This document shows positions 53,319-64,000 of a stretch of DNA of 64,000 bases, in pieces. Each line of letters begins with the position of its first letter. Within the stretch, counting starts at the first letter, position 1. The notes under the pieces were generated by a model. It ran no database searches and had not been told where the DNA came from. It saw only the letters and a list, made by a program, of their open reading frames with translations. A program made the position numbers and the translations under genes. Source of the stretch: Tieghemiomyces parasiticus (lineage: Eukaryota; Kickxellomycota; Dimargaritomycetes; Dimargaritales; Dimargaritaceae); NCBI GenBank assembly GCA_027575765.1, contig JANBPT010000044.1:30901-94900 (forward strand). The letters run 5' to 3'.

Positions 53319-56300
53319 AGCGTGACGCGAGGAGGGGAGAGGGGGGGTTAAGGGGGGGAAGTGCGGCGCTCAGGGTATCGGCCGGAACGCGGGCTGCAGA
53401 GCAAGGCCAAGCTGGGGGAGGGTGGAGTAGCGCAGGAGGGCGGATGGATGGGCAACGTTGCGTAACGGCAAGGACCCGAGAGGGGGGACGGCAGGTAGCC
53501 AGTGAAAGCGCGGAGTGGAGGAGGCAATGGCAAGGAAGAAGGAGGGGAGGCGATCGAGTAATGAGGGAGGAGAGAGAGAGGATAGGAAGCGCGCCGGGGG
53601 TACAAAGAGCGACGAAACCCCCCACCTCGACTGGCTATAGACCTCGGGTGTGGAGGAGACAGAGAGAGGAGAAAGGGCTGTGGGGAGGGGGCCTTAAAAC
53701 CACCAGGCCGTCGCGTCAACTGCAGACGCGGGGCGGGCTACGCTTGGTAGCCGAGAGACGCAAGAAGCGGGCGGGACAACAGCCGGCCAGCGTACCGCCC
53801 ACAGCTACAAGCCGATAGGGGAAGGAATAGCTATGGGGTTGCAAAGCTCCAGGGGATAGGAGAGTGCGGAAGAGGGAGAGACGTTGTGGGCACACGCGGG
53901 CAGCGGGAGGGCTGAAGGGGCCGGAACGAGCCGGCGTGAAAAGGGACAGACCGCCCGTACAGTACGTTGCGTACGTAAGGGGAGGCGGGAAAGGATGGTC
54001 CGGGTGTGCCGCTAGGAAGTGTACACACACCCCGCAACACAAGACACAGCGGGCACTATGGCAGGCACCCGGCTAAATACTGCCGCACTGGGCGAGCGGA
54101 AGGAGCGTTTAGAAGGGGCTAGAGAGGCCTCAGGGTCGAAGCGAGGCGGCTCCTGGCGACGGGCCTTAGGGCGGCTAGCAAGAACAGAGGGTGCGCAAAG
54201 GGAAAGGTGCCAGCTAGCGAACGCGACGAGGCGTGGTGGGGGGAGGGGGCACGCTTAGACAAGAATAGAGAGGGAAAGACTGCCGCGCCGTGACCTTCGC
54301 TGAGTAGCCAACGACTGAGCTTGGGAGAAACCCAACGGGCCGAATCTCGAGCAATACAAATGAGGAGGCGGATTGGTGACCGACAAGAGGGGAGGGGGGG
54401 GTAAGGGCCAAGTCCCGCACGTCAAGTGGGACGAGGAAATTAGCCAATGAGCAACACGGGCGGGAAGGGGGGCAATGGCGTCTAAGCGATGTGCTATTTT
54501 TTCGCTCGCGTCGGACCTTTGAGCGGAGTAAAGGAAGGCGTAAGTGAGCGGAAGTCAGGGTCCAGTCAAAAGGAGGAAGGTGTACTAAATGCGCCCAGGG
54601 GCTAAAATGTGAAGGGCTCTAGGGTGATTTGCCTGCGAATGGACCACCTCTAAATATAATGGCTGGGAGGGTGTGAGTGCGAAGGAGGGGGGTACACGAA
54701 CTCGCGTGACGGCACGCGGGGTTAAAAGTGGGGAAGGTGGGGATGCGGGAGTGTGGCGCGTCCAAAGTGCCAATTGTGCGGAGCACCCTAGACAAAGCAA
54801 TGGTGGGGTGGGGGGAAGGAGAGATTCCACCGAGGCCTATCTAATGAGGGCCATGCGGAGGGGAGGAGGAGGGGAGATTGAGTCCAAGGCTTACTTGGAG
54901 CAGCGCATGCAACAGGTTGACATTAGGGAATGTGCTTACGCGATGTTGCTAATGTAAGTCTGTGCGTCGGAAATAGGTGGGAGGTTAGGTGTCAAGGAAG
55001 TCAAAGACGAGACCCGGCCCCATAATTTCTTTGCCTTAAAAGCCCCGGACCTTCGTTACCCCGGGCCCAACGGCCTCTCCAGTCCTGATGGGACCGGCGG
55101 GAGGCCTTGATCCACCTCTCCCGTAGCAACCACTCGCTCTCGTTGCAGGTCCCAACGTCCACAGGCCGCGCGCGCGCTCGCTCGCTTGCCTTCTCACTCT
55201 CTTTCTCTCGCCTCTTAAGGATCCATCAAGCGCACTGCTGTATCATTACCGGCGGCGTCGTTGGTGGACAGTCGGGCGATACACGTATGGATGTGAACAC
55301 ACACACACATACACACACATTCCCATGTCACGCCCCCCGGGGCCCCGCCTATTCCTCACCGCCTGGCGACGTGTTCCGCACCCATCCGCACTAAACCCAT
55401 GGGACGCGACACACATGTAAGCAGAACCCCTCCCGCCGCCCATTAATCAAATACACCACTCTGTCGACTCTCCTTTCCACATACCCGCCCGTAACACCAC
55501 TGATTTCGTTGAAGCGCGCTGCGGGGTATTTTAATATCCCTTCAGTCATTACCCGACTCTTCCCAAGCCCCACCCTGCCACGTACACAACCTCTACACCG
55601 AGTGCCGGGTCCGCCTTCTTACGCTTGACGGAGCGTCGCGGCTTGCCCCACCCATACAGACAGAGACACGACAGATCATGGCCACCTGCCTAAACACACA
55701 TCAGCTCGCATTGTCCCGCCCTCCTTCACCGGCTGTATAAAAAACACCATTCCATACGATGCGCACCTTCACTGTCACCTCTCTACATACTATTGAGGCG
55801 GCCACCATTTGGCAGTTCCTCCCCTATCCTTTCCTCTCCTTTCCCTCGGTGACCGGGCGCCTTCGTCATTACAACGGACGGACAATAGACCAAATAGCCA
55901 CTTGGCGGAGGAGGGACGCTGATCCTATGTCCGAGAGCATATGATGTGTGGACGAGGAGGCAAAAGGGCGAATCTCCCCCTCCCCCTCTAGCCCGTCGCA
56001 AGTAGACGGCAATAGGGGAGAGAACTACCCGTAGGCAGAAGCAATCTGTCGCGTCAGCTACGGGCGAATGACCGAAGGCCAAATCCCCGGCCTCAAAGGC
56101 CAGGGGAGGGTGCGAGGTAGAGGAGGAGGAGGAGGGATATCCACAGATGATAATATTGGTCAAGTCCTGGGGGTGACTTGCCATGTGAGAGAGTAGAGGG
56201 GGGAGGAGAAGAGTCGATCTGGTTGTGAAGCACGCGGCGTTGGTGACGGTCGGGTAGCAGTCCAAACGATCATGGCTAGATAGCAAGGCAGGCAACTGCC

Positions 56301-57635
56301 GGTCGGGAAGGCTGTCAAGGCGGACGGGACCTGCCGTGACCGAAATGGCGCCCAAAGGATGAAATCTGCGGCCGTAAACATGATAAGGGCCCGGGTCCCC
56401 CCCCCCTTGCTGCTTGGACAGGGATACGGGGTCAAAGTGACCCCAGATAAGGGAATGATTGATAGGTATATGACCTCCCTCTGGCACGTCGTGAGAGAAG
56501 ACCGCGGTGGTACAGCCCAAGACGAATGAGGCATCAAAATGCAGAATTTGTCTCTTGAAATAGATACAGAGCCCGAGAGGTTCCACGATAGGCCAAGAGT
56601 TCGTAGGTAAACGAGGCAAGGAGAGCAACGTAATGGGGTCACGGACACGCCCATCCCCACATGATGCAGACCCATAGACGCACACCATCTGCTTGTTGGG
56701 TCATACGGAATTATTGCTAACCCAGCGCGGCTTGACTCTCTAGTCACGGCTTCCCTCCCTCCTTTTATCAGTACACAACTACTTGGCCACACCGACATTA
56801 CCATCATCACCCAGGAGTGGGGGGGGGGTGCAGCCATCCCTACGCTATCAACCGTAAATAACAATGAAGATGGACGATGGTGCCTTGTTCAGAAGGTACG
56901 CAAGAACATACGCACACACAGATGGAAATGGTACACAGCACAACAGGTAGAAAACGAATAGTATGGACTAAAAGAAGCGGGATTTGATGACCTATCTACA
57001 GGGACACAAAGAAGATGGAAAGGAAAGGACAGCAGGTGCCACAGGAAGGGCGGGGGAATGGGGTGGAAAACAGGATTAAAAGATCATCATAAGCGCAGTC
57101 CCCTCCCCACCTCTCCTCTCGCGGTATATAGGTGCGGTAGTGGCAGGGATGCTGGGGAGGGAGACAGCTGCTTGTCGGTGGGTAATTAAGAGTACAGATA
57201 CAAAAGAAAAGAAAGCCGCTGGTGGATGTGGCGAAATGGGAGAGCACAACCGCGCACGTAAAAGCCAGGTAGGGGGAGAGGTGAAGTGGTGGTGATAACT
57301 ATAGCCGACAAGCCTCCCCACCAGCACTTGGTCGGGGGAGGCAAATCCCCCCTCTCCATGTTAGCGTGAAGTCTGGGAAGCTAGCAAGCGCCGTGACTGG
57401 AGACACCCCCGCAAAGGGGAGGAAGAACGACGGTTGTCCGAGTCAACCCACCAGGAGGATATGAAGACAAACTGAACCCCCTCAGGAGCACCGTCACTTC
57501 TTAGCCGCACACACACGCACCCTGACGCGTCCAAAAAGTCACGCACCCATACGCACACACTCTATCCCTCCCCACACCAGCAACCAACGTACGAGGCCAA
57601 TGAAGTCGAATATAAAAAGACGGTGGGCAGGAAGT
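53319..57635. other. 4.3 kb without a recognised gene
   Basis: 53.3-54.95 kb is strongly purine-rich on the + strand (pyrimidine-rich in the direction of the APSES gene), as expected for its promoter and leader. 55.29-55.32 kb has a CA-rich microsatellite. A TATAAAAA (55736-55743) precedes a 61-codon frame at 55759. Two overlapping minus-strand frames (55783-56688 and 56160-56864) have no family resemblance. 57.1-57.6 kb would be the 3' region of the histone gene. Confidence 0.4.
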
Positions 57636-58784
57636 TTAGGCCTTGGTCTTCTTAGTGGCCGTGGCCTTCTTCGGCTTTGCGGCGGCCTTCGTCGTAGCAG
57701 CCTTGGGCTTCGCGGCAGCCTTCGCCTTCGGGGCAGCCGTGGCCTTCTTTGCCGTCGTGGTGGCCTTGGCCTTGGGCTTCGCGGCGGTTTTGGCGGCAGT
57801 AGCCGCCGGCTTCTTAGCCGCCGCAGTCGTCTTCTTGGCGGCGGTGGGCTTGGCACCGGTAGGGGTAGGGCTGGAGGCCTTCCGCTTGGTGCCAGCAGTG
57901 GCAGTGGTGGCCGTCTTCTTGGGCTTAGCAGCCGCTTTGGTGGTGGTGGTAGCCTTTTTGGCAGCTGTGGTCGAGACCTTCTTGGGCTTAGCAGCCGCCG
58001 ACTTGGCCTTGGCAGTCTTCTTGGGCTTGGCGGCAGCCGACTTGACAGGCTTCTTGGCCTCAGCCTTAGCGTCCGCGGACAGTTTGATGGTGCCGCTAGG
58101 ACCGTTAGGCAGCACGAAGGTGCCGGCCTCGGTGCCACGCTTCAGGGCCTGGCTGAGCTGACGAGCAACGACATCCTCGCTGACCTTGTAGTTGGCCAGG
58201 ATATACTTCTTGATGGCCTGACGGCTGCTGCCCTTGCGGTCCTTCAGGGTAATGATAGCAGCCTGAAGGTGAGGGGAAACAAAAAATAAAAGGCGGATAA
58301 TGATGATTAATATGGGTGGTTGATGTGGGCGTGAATCCGGCTTAGCAGGTAGCCAGTGCCGTAATCTACTTGTCCGAGTCGAGCCCACCGCCGCGATGCC
58401 CCCCCCAACGACATTATACAAGGTGCCCTTGATCTCCTGACCACAGGGGTGGACGGGCACCCATGCACCTGGTCCGCACCCTCCCTCCAGGGGAGAGATA
58501 CCGAGAGAAGTGAGACATTTACCGCACGTCGCCTTCTCGAGCACGTATCCTGCGTCCGCACGCGCCCCACTCGCACACTACAGATATCGGGTGACAGCGT
58601 GTGGTTGTAAGCGGGGAGAGGGAGCCATGCGCAGCCCGACGCGCCTGGGACCAATGTCACCGAGACCATGGTACTGGCGGCACTGATAAATGTACAAACC
58701 CACCTTAATCATGTCGGCGTACTTGGGGTGTTCGGGGGCCTTGCGGGCCACGGCGGCCTTGGAGGTAGTCTTGGGGGCAACCAT
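57636..58784 (-). CDS. Linker histone H1, two exons
   Basis: Exon 1 58784-58704 (27 codons) and exon 2 58262-57636, with a 441-nt GT-AG intron in phase 0; 235 residues. The globular winged-helix domain is about 17-93: [32 protein letters not shown], then LANYKV, VARQLSQALKRGTEAGTFV and GTIKLS. The C-terminal ~140 residues are the typical Lys/Ala/Pro-rich tail with repeated AAKPKK and KKATTTTK units. It binds nucleosome entry/exit DNA and compacts chromatin in the nucleus. The intron splits the domain inside helix 1, a common position in fungal H1 genes as far as I recall. A TATA-like site and two ACGCGT motifs lie upstream. Ordinary length for a fungal H1; unlike budding yeast Hho1 it has a single globular domain. 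Confidence 0.96.
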
Positions 58785-58965
58785 TGTGAGCGGAAGGTAG
58801 TGAGGGCGGGTAGACGGGATGGGTACACGAGTAAAAAGAGGTATGCAGAGTCGGGGGGGTGTGTCTGGCAATAGAAGGGCAGGAAGGAGTGTTATGTCTT
58901 GAAGTGAAACTAGGGAAGCGAACAGAAAGGAAGCGTGTGAAGGGCGGTGGCGGACACGACTGAGA

Positions 58966-58972
58966 ATATATA
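58966..58972 (-). promoter_or_regulatory. TATA-like element of the histone H1 gene
   Basis: TATATAT/TCTC on the minus strand, 182 nt before the start codon at 58784, in otherwise GC-rich sequence. Confidence 0.45.
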
Positions 58973-59226
58973 GCGCGGGTGAAAACCCCTCGATTCGGCT
59001 GGAAGGGGGAGGGAGGGAGGGAAGGGGGGGCGACAGCTCGAAAAGTGTGTCGCGCGACACCCAAGAGGGGCGGATAACGGCGGGGGCGGGCTACAGAAAA
59101 AAGAAGGAAGGGGTGGTGAGGGCAGGACAGGGCACGATGAGGGGCATCCCACCCGTCAACGTTTCACGCGGCCTGGAGGGAGAGTCGAACGCCGCCGGCA
59201 AATCTCCATCCCACCATCGGGACGTG

Positions 59227-59249
59227 ACGCGTGCCGTCCACCCACGCGT
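59227..59249. promoter_or_regulatory. Pair of MluI cell-cycle boxes (ACGCGT) upstream of histone H1
   Basis: ACGCGT occurs at 59227-59232 and again at 59244-59249, about 450 nt upstream of the H1 start codon. ACGCGT is the binding site of fungal MBF complexes (known for Mbp1 and Res). A role here is inference. Confidence 0.4.
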
Positions 59250-60828
59250 AGCAAGGAAGGGGATCAGTGCGCAAGTCTGGGGTGGGGTGGGAAGTGGGCG
59301 GAGGGGAGGGGGTGGAGGTGGAGGTGGAGGTGAGGGAAGCCTCGCCGCATCCGTTGACCGTTGGCGTCTCCGCCAGGCCCTCTTTCGGGCGTGTCTACGG
59401 GGGATGGGGCCCACTACAGAAAGCGCTCACGATTCAGTTGGCTGCGGATGTGCGTGTGCAGCAGCCCCTCGCCAGCCCCATTTCGTGGCCATGAAGAAGG
59501 CGGAGGATTCGCACTCTCAGGATAGCCCTCGCCTCGCCCGCTTTCTTGCAGCCCTTGCTGTCCTGGAAGCCGACCACCCGCCCCCGTCCCTCCTACCATT
59601 CGCCGCCACGGGCCCTCTCCACCGGACCTTCCAGCTTGACCCTCCGACTGGCCGTGTCTGCCTTTTATCTGAAACCCGACGTGAACCACCCAAGTATTCT
59701 CCGCAGGTAGTAAACCCCGCCGTTAAATCTAAAAGAGTGGCGTGGGGCGGGCTCCATGTTGGACTAGGGCTTGACATCCGCCTGGCAACCTGGCTCTTTG
59801 CCCCCTCGCCTTTCAACGTCACAAACCCTTTATTTCTCTCTTCCAATATTCCACATTGTGTGACCGTACTCGAACAGGTGGAAAATAACCTCACGCAGGT
59901 TTCCAGCTAGCCAAGTTGTTCAGGGGGACCACGGCTATCCAGCCGTGCCAAGGCAACCTGGGCCTACGCGTGAAGAGCTAGGTAAAGGGCTGCCAAACCA
60001 ACCCAAAAACAAAAAGGCGTCTGGGCCCCCTTGTAGCCGACCAAGTATATACGGGATATAGTGAGGAGAAGGCAGGGTGAGCCATCCATGACAGGCCGCA
60101 GTACATAGCCTGCCCCGAGCCGTACACACAGCCTGCTCCTGGGCGCGAATTAACGCTCCGTAGGTATGCTCAACGTGTAGCCTTGGGGGGAGGGTCAACA
60201 ATCACGCCAGTCTAGCCTGGCAGTGGGGTCTCTGCAGAACTGTCATAAGCAGAACCCTGCAGATGCGGGGGAGAGGACGGGGCGTTCTACGCTACCCCCG
60301 CCCCCTTTCCGCCAGTGTGAAGTAGCCTGGGAGAATAAGGCAAATTAGGGTAATACAAATCTGCAAGTCGGGTCGTAGGCGTATCGGTGCAGGGCTATGC
60401 ACACACTGGACAGGTTTGGGCCAACTCTTGCCCTCTGCTTGACGGGTAACCGATGGGAGGGGGGGCTTACAGCGTGGACCGTCTCCGAGCGGACCTGAGA
60501 CATCGCAAGCCTAGCTAGAAGAGCCGCCGTCTAGCACCACTGGGCTTCGCGTTCCGTCCACCGACGCGGCTCGTTTCGGGACCTCAGCAAACCCCGATTG
60601 CGAGGCCGCGCCGGTCCTTGCGAAAAGGGACGGACGAGTAGGGAGTCGTGGCCGCCCCTCTTGCTACGACCGACTCCCGCGGAAAGCATTTGACGCGTCA
60701 GGCCAAGACTCCACCCCCCCCCTCCGCCAGCCACGCTCTATCGCCCACGTCGAACGCTCAACGGCAGGGTTAGAGCTGCCGAGACCAATGTCCAATAACA
60801 GAATAACCGAAACGAGGGGAGGTGGTCG

Positions 60829-60857
60829 ACGCGTCCGGAATGTAAGACCGGACGCGT
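60829..60857. repeat. Perfect inverted repeat built on ACGCGT boxes
   Basis: ACGCGTCCGG (60829-60838) and its exact reverse complement CCGGACGCGT (60848-60857) are separated by 9 nt. A further palindrome TGACGCGTCA lies at 60691-60700. This could be a paired protein-binding site or a hairpin. Confidence 0.7.
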
Positions 60858-62761
60858 ATGATTGAGCGGGCGAGTGCAGAGCCGCCGGCTGCCCCTCACT
60901 CTTCCCATGTCCGCGGGTTAGCACCAACATCCTTCTTGCGTGGTTGACAAAAACAAAGAACAAGAAAAAAAAAGCCATATTACCGGACGGTGAGGAACGT
61001 GCGATGGACTGGCTGGCCAAATACTTTATGGAGAGAAGGGGACGACTGTACAAGCAAGGGGTGGCAGTGGCTATCCCCACGGCGATCTTTGTTCGACAGT
61101 GATATCCAGCTGCTGAGTTGATGAGGGACGAGGGGGAGGGTGGCCGACCGACAGGTCCGTCCGCACTGATTCCATCGCCATGCTCGTTCCGAGGATTCGC
61201 GAGGGACCTACCGCTCCAACCCGATACTGGGCCCTTGCATAGCTTGACAATCGTAATATTGGTGGGGGAAGTGGACCTACCAAAACGGTCGACCAAGACC
61301 CTAAAGGCCCGCACCGAGGGAGGAGGAGGAGGGCGCTTCAACCGTCATCGAGTCGGGGTGGGTGGCGGTAGCGACCCGTTCCGCTGCATCACAAGGTCGG
61401 TCGAGATAGGGACACGGCAGGCCGGTAAACGATCAGGGACCCGCATGCACGTGGCCCAATGGCCAACAGGTTGACCCCTCTCGCCCGAACCAACGCCGCC
61501 CCTGGCACCGGCGGTGGACCTCAGACTCGCCTAGCCCACACAGTGGCCGTCACGTCGGTCCGGCGCACTAGCAACCACCAGCCTGCCTTCAGGGCTAAAG
61601 CCCTGGGCCATAGCATGGGATTAAAAACAACAAACCAAATAAACGTCGTCGATTATACCTGCACATGAAAGTTGAACAGTGCTACTTTGGCCCAACATGG
61701 CACCTGCACACTACAGTGTGCCTACATTCTCCTGAAATACATATATATATGTATAGCCTACCTGGCTTATAGTTGCTGTGCTCTATACAAAACAGTTTTC
61801 ATTCAAAAGCCGCAGACATGAAGAGTAAGCACGGCCAATCGCGTCTCCAACTGTCTCAAGCCACGTTTACAGCCCATCCACAGTTTATCTGGCACAACTT
61901 TCCACCCCCCATCAGTCTACTTTTGCAATAAAAATCAACACTGAATCAATTTCATGACTTTCCACAGCGTCACTACTGCTGAACTCTCCATTATCACACT
62001 AATCTCCAGAAACTAGTGGACTGGGGAGATGCCACCATCGGCCAAATAGTTGCATCCCGACGAGGGAGGGAGGGATGGGAGGGGAGGGAGAAAGGGGGGG
62101 AGGCTAAACCGACGGGCCAATCATATCACGATTTTCCTTTTTTGGAACATTACCATCGAAACGTTTCGCGTCGACGCGTCGTTGCACTACACCCACGCCT
62201 TCTCTTCCCCGTCCCTCCACCCCTACCATCCTCCATCGGCAACTGTCGGGCTGTTTTCCATGTTCCTTCATCCAATCGTACCGTATAGTGTGTCCTATGG
62301 TGGTTTTTTTATTTATTTTTGCGACACGGAACAATAAATAAAGTGCAGATACTCATCGGCCAATACTGAGTGGATTCTATCGCACACAGCCACCGGTTTC
62401 TGTAAAATCAGACCATGGTCCGGGTACTACCCGTGTTGATGGAACCTGGGGTACATTGGCAATACATGTCCAAGGCTTACACAGACGGCAGAGTAGTATG
62501 GCTGGGCCGACCTACCAAATAAAAACAACAAACAACTGTACCTAGAAAAGTCTAGTTGTACCCATCGGGGGATGCGTGGCACAGTATCCAGGCAAAACCA
62601 CACCGTGACACCTTCTCGCCGAGACCCAGTTGTCGTGCACCTTTGTAATCATCCATACTTTCTTTAGTCTACATAACGCCCTTAAAGAGCATACCATGTC
62701 CAATTACGGGGATACTCGAAGGGAAGGAGAAAGGGAGGGAGAGAGAGAAAGGGAAGGGGCA

Positions 62762-64000
62762 CTACGATATACTTGCCAGACGTTCCTGGACGGCCCTCTC
62801 TAGCCTCTGAACCAGTCCCTTCGGGTCGGCCAGTTCGGCCGGTATACCCTTCCGAGCGCGCCGACGCCGTTCGAGAGTCACGGGTAAGTCCGAGAATCTC
62901 GTGGCCAGACTATCCGACGTCTCGGAAGTGGCGGGTGACGACGGGGTCCCGGTGGCGGCGGATTTCGAGCCGGCGGGCGCGGCCATATTCAGCTGGTAGC
63001 GCAGAAACTTGGCCAGGGTTCTCAGTCCATACCAGACGTGCTGCGGCACGGTCTCCGTAGCGGACGGCGACGGCGCGTTGGAGGTGGTGGTCGTCGTTAC
63101 CGCCGACAGGACGGTTGGTGCCGAGGGTGAAGAAGGGGTATTCTCCTTGTTCTTCTTCTCCCCCGCCTCCTCCCCCTTTGGCCTTCTGCCCACTTCCGTG
63201 GTGAGCTGCTTGAGGTAGTGCATGGCGGCGTACCACTGTATCTTTTCAAACTGGGGGAACCGTTGTGACGGGGACACGCCGACCCGTTCCTCCATGGCGT
63301 AGACGGCGAGCTGCATGTCCAGGTCGAGGGCGCTGAGGAAGTTGCCGCCAATGACGATGCTGTCGGCCGTGGTGTAGACCGCGTGGATCCACCCGGAGGG
63401 GATCACCCTAGTGGTAGCGGTGGCGACGGATATGGGCGGCAGTGGGGGGGGGTGTGGTGGTGGTGGATATAGGTTTAGTACCGTGGTGCGTTAAGTTGGG
63501 GAGTTTTGGCAGAGACCCGACCCATTCCAGGGTGTGCGAAGCCGGCTCGCCCTCCCCTCCTCCTCCCCCCCTGACTTAATGTTTACAAGTTGCCACCCCA
63601 ATTGCTCCCCATTTCAGCGATTACAGACATTGGAGTTAAGTAATGAAACAAACCGGCGGCGGGGGGATATCAGGTGATCAACACAAATCAATATCAAGGG
63701 GTACAGATGACAGCTTCTCGTAAGGAAGAGGGATGGCTCATTCCTGTGACCAACTGACCCAGATCACATTCCCAGGGTTTGATTTCGGGTCGTTACTGCC
63801 CGTATAGCCCCACAATCTCTGGGAGTGAGGGAGGGGGAATCATCTACACCCGCACACCCCGCCCTCCCTCTCTCCCCGCTCCCCTTCTCAAGCAGAAACC
63901 CGTCTCCACCCCCTCATCGAAACTGTACTTACATGGTATTCCCGGGCCGGATGACCAGTTCGTAGCACGGCCGGGCGATATCTCCCAGAAACACGTTGTT
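62762..64000 (-). CDS. jhd1: JmjC histone demethylase, KDM2/JHD1 type, C-terminal part (partial)
   Basis: Runs off the window edge at 64000. Visible exons: 64000-63933 and 63407-62762, joined by a 525-nt intron (donor GTAAGT, acceptor CTAG), together 237 residues. The junction rebuilds RPGNTMVIPSGWIHAVYTT, the C-terminal half of the JmjC barrel. The His in GWIHAV is the third Fe(II) ligand; the H-x-D pair should lie beyond the window. SIVIGGNFLSALDLDMQL and RFPQFEKIQWYAAMHYLK follow as in KDM2A/JHD1 and no other JmjC group. KDM2/JHD1 removes methyl groups from H3K36 using 2-oxoglutarate. Beyond it lie a Thr/Ser-rich linker and a basic segment (ERRRRARKG). Whether a PHD or CXXC domain exists cannot be seen here. 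Confidence 0.9.

Larger units (their letters stand above)
58785..62761. other. 4-kb region between histone H1 and the JmjC gene, no gene recognised
   Basis: A long + strand open frame (59047-59910) and a minus frame (60664-61341) exist but resemble nothing and start without good context. Noted signals: ACGCGT motifs at 59227, 59244, 60693, 60829, 60852 and 62174; AATAAA on + at about 61637 and 62333; a GA-rich tract at 62715-62750. Confidence 0.4.

Noticed and set aside
55783..56864. Two overlapping minus-strand frames of 301 and 234 codons
   Set aside because: They lie in different frames of the same DNA, neither resembles a known family, and no promoter or splice signal favours one. An orphan gene remains possible.
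59047..59910. 287-codon + strand open frame upstream of histone H1
   Set aside because: Begins at GTG, has no family resemblance, has a long Gly run from simple sequence, and overlaps the H1 promoter; GC-rich DNA gives such frames by chance.
60664..61341. 225-codon minus-strand frame
   Set aside because: No recognisable domain, odd composition, overlaps other frames and the ACGCGT inverted repeat.
1..64000. CRISPR arrays, operons, prophage or biosynthetic clusters
   Set aside because: Nothing of the kind is present; this is eukaryotic nuclear DNA with unrelated neighbouring genes.

Overview
This window is nuclear DNA of a fungus. The clearest sign is a KilA-N/APSES plus ankyrin transcription factor of the Mbp1/Swi4/Res type, which is a fungal architecture. 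It also carries a Crz1-like zinc-finger factor and short GT-AG introns (166-525 nt here) with GTAAGT/GTAGGT-type donors. Genes are GC-rich and mostly intron-poor, with very long low-complexity tails. Together with animal-like versions of DHX16/Prp2, eIF3h and KDM2/JHD1, this suggests an early-diverging (zygomycete-grade) lineage rather than a yeast; that placement is inference.

Layout. 1-2.35 kb: no gene seen. 2.35-4.0 kb (+): Crz1-like C2H2 factor. 4.35-7.16 kb (-): spliceosomal DEAH helicase Prp2/DHX16, divergent from 7.6-9.97 kb (+): tRNA(Ile)-lysidine synthase-like gene rebuilt here from four exons. 10.67-11.66 kb (+): SAM-dependent methyltransferase. 12.6-14.0 kb (+): UDP-galactose/nucleotide-sugar transporter. 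14.42-14.54 kb (+): a lone 5S rRNA gene. 15.76-16.87 kb (+): two-exon multi-pass DUF4203/TMEM198-like protein with a signal peptide. 17.46-18.61 kb (-): eIF3h. 20.16-22.75 kb (+): RRN3. 22.78-24.07 kb: a complete but inactivated mariner element with TIRs and TA duplication, sitting between RRN3 and a giant intronless gene (24.27-35.41 kb, -) for a 3,714-residue protein with about eight membrane helices. 36.5-37.9 kb and 46.8-48.0 kb: two older mariner relics in opposite orientation that share an almost identical 870-bp core. Between the relics: a predicted secreted protein of unknown function (two exons, 37.99-39.60 kb, -), about 5 kb with no recognised gene, and a Ser/Thr/Pro-rich membrane protein (44.76-46.58 kb, +). 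48.26-53.32 kb (-): the 1,686-residue APSES factor. 53.3-57.6 kb: no recognised gene. 57.64-58.78 kb (-): histone H1 with one intron. 58.8-62.7 kb: non-coding as far as can be seen, with several ACGCGT (MluI cell-cycle box) motifs. 62.76 kb to the window edge (-): C-terminal part of a KDM2/JHD1 JmjC histone demethylase.

Most genes are unrelated housekeeping genes: splicing, translation initiation, Pol I transcription, Golgi sugar transport, chromatin. There is no operon or biosynthetic cluster logic. The least explained items are the giant membrane protein, the spliced secreted protein, the recently homogenised inverted pair of mariner relics, and the ACGCGT inverted repeat near 60.84 kb.
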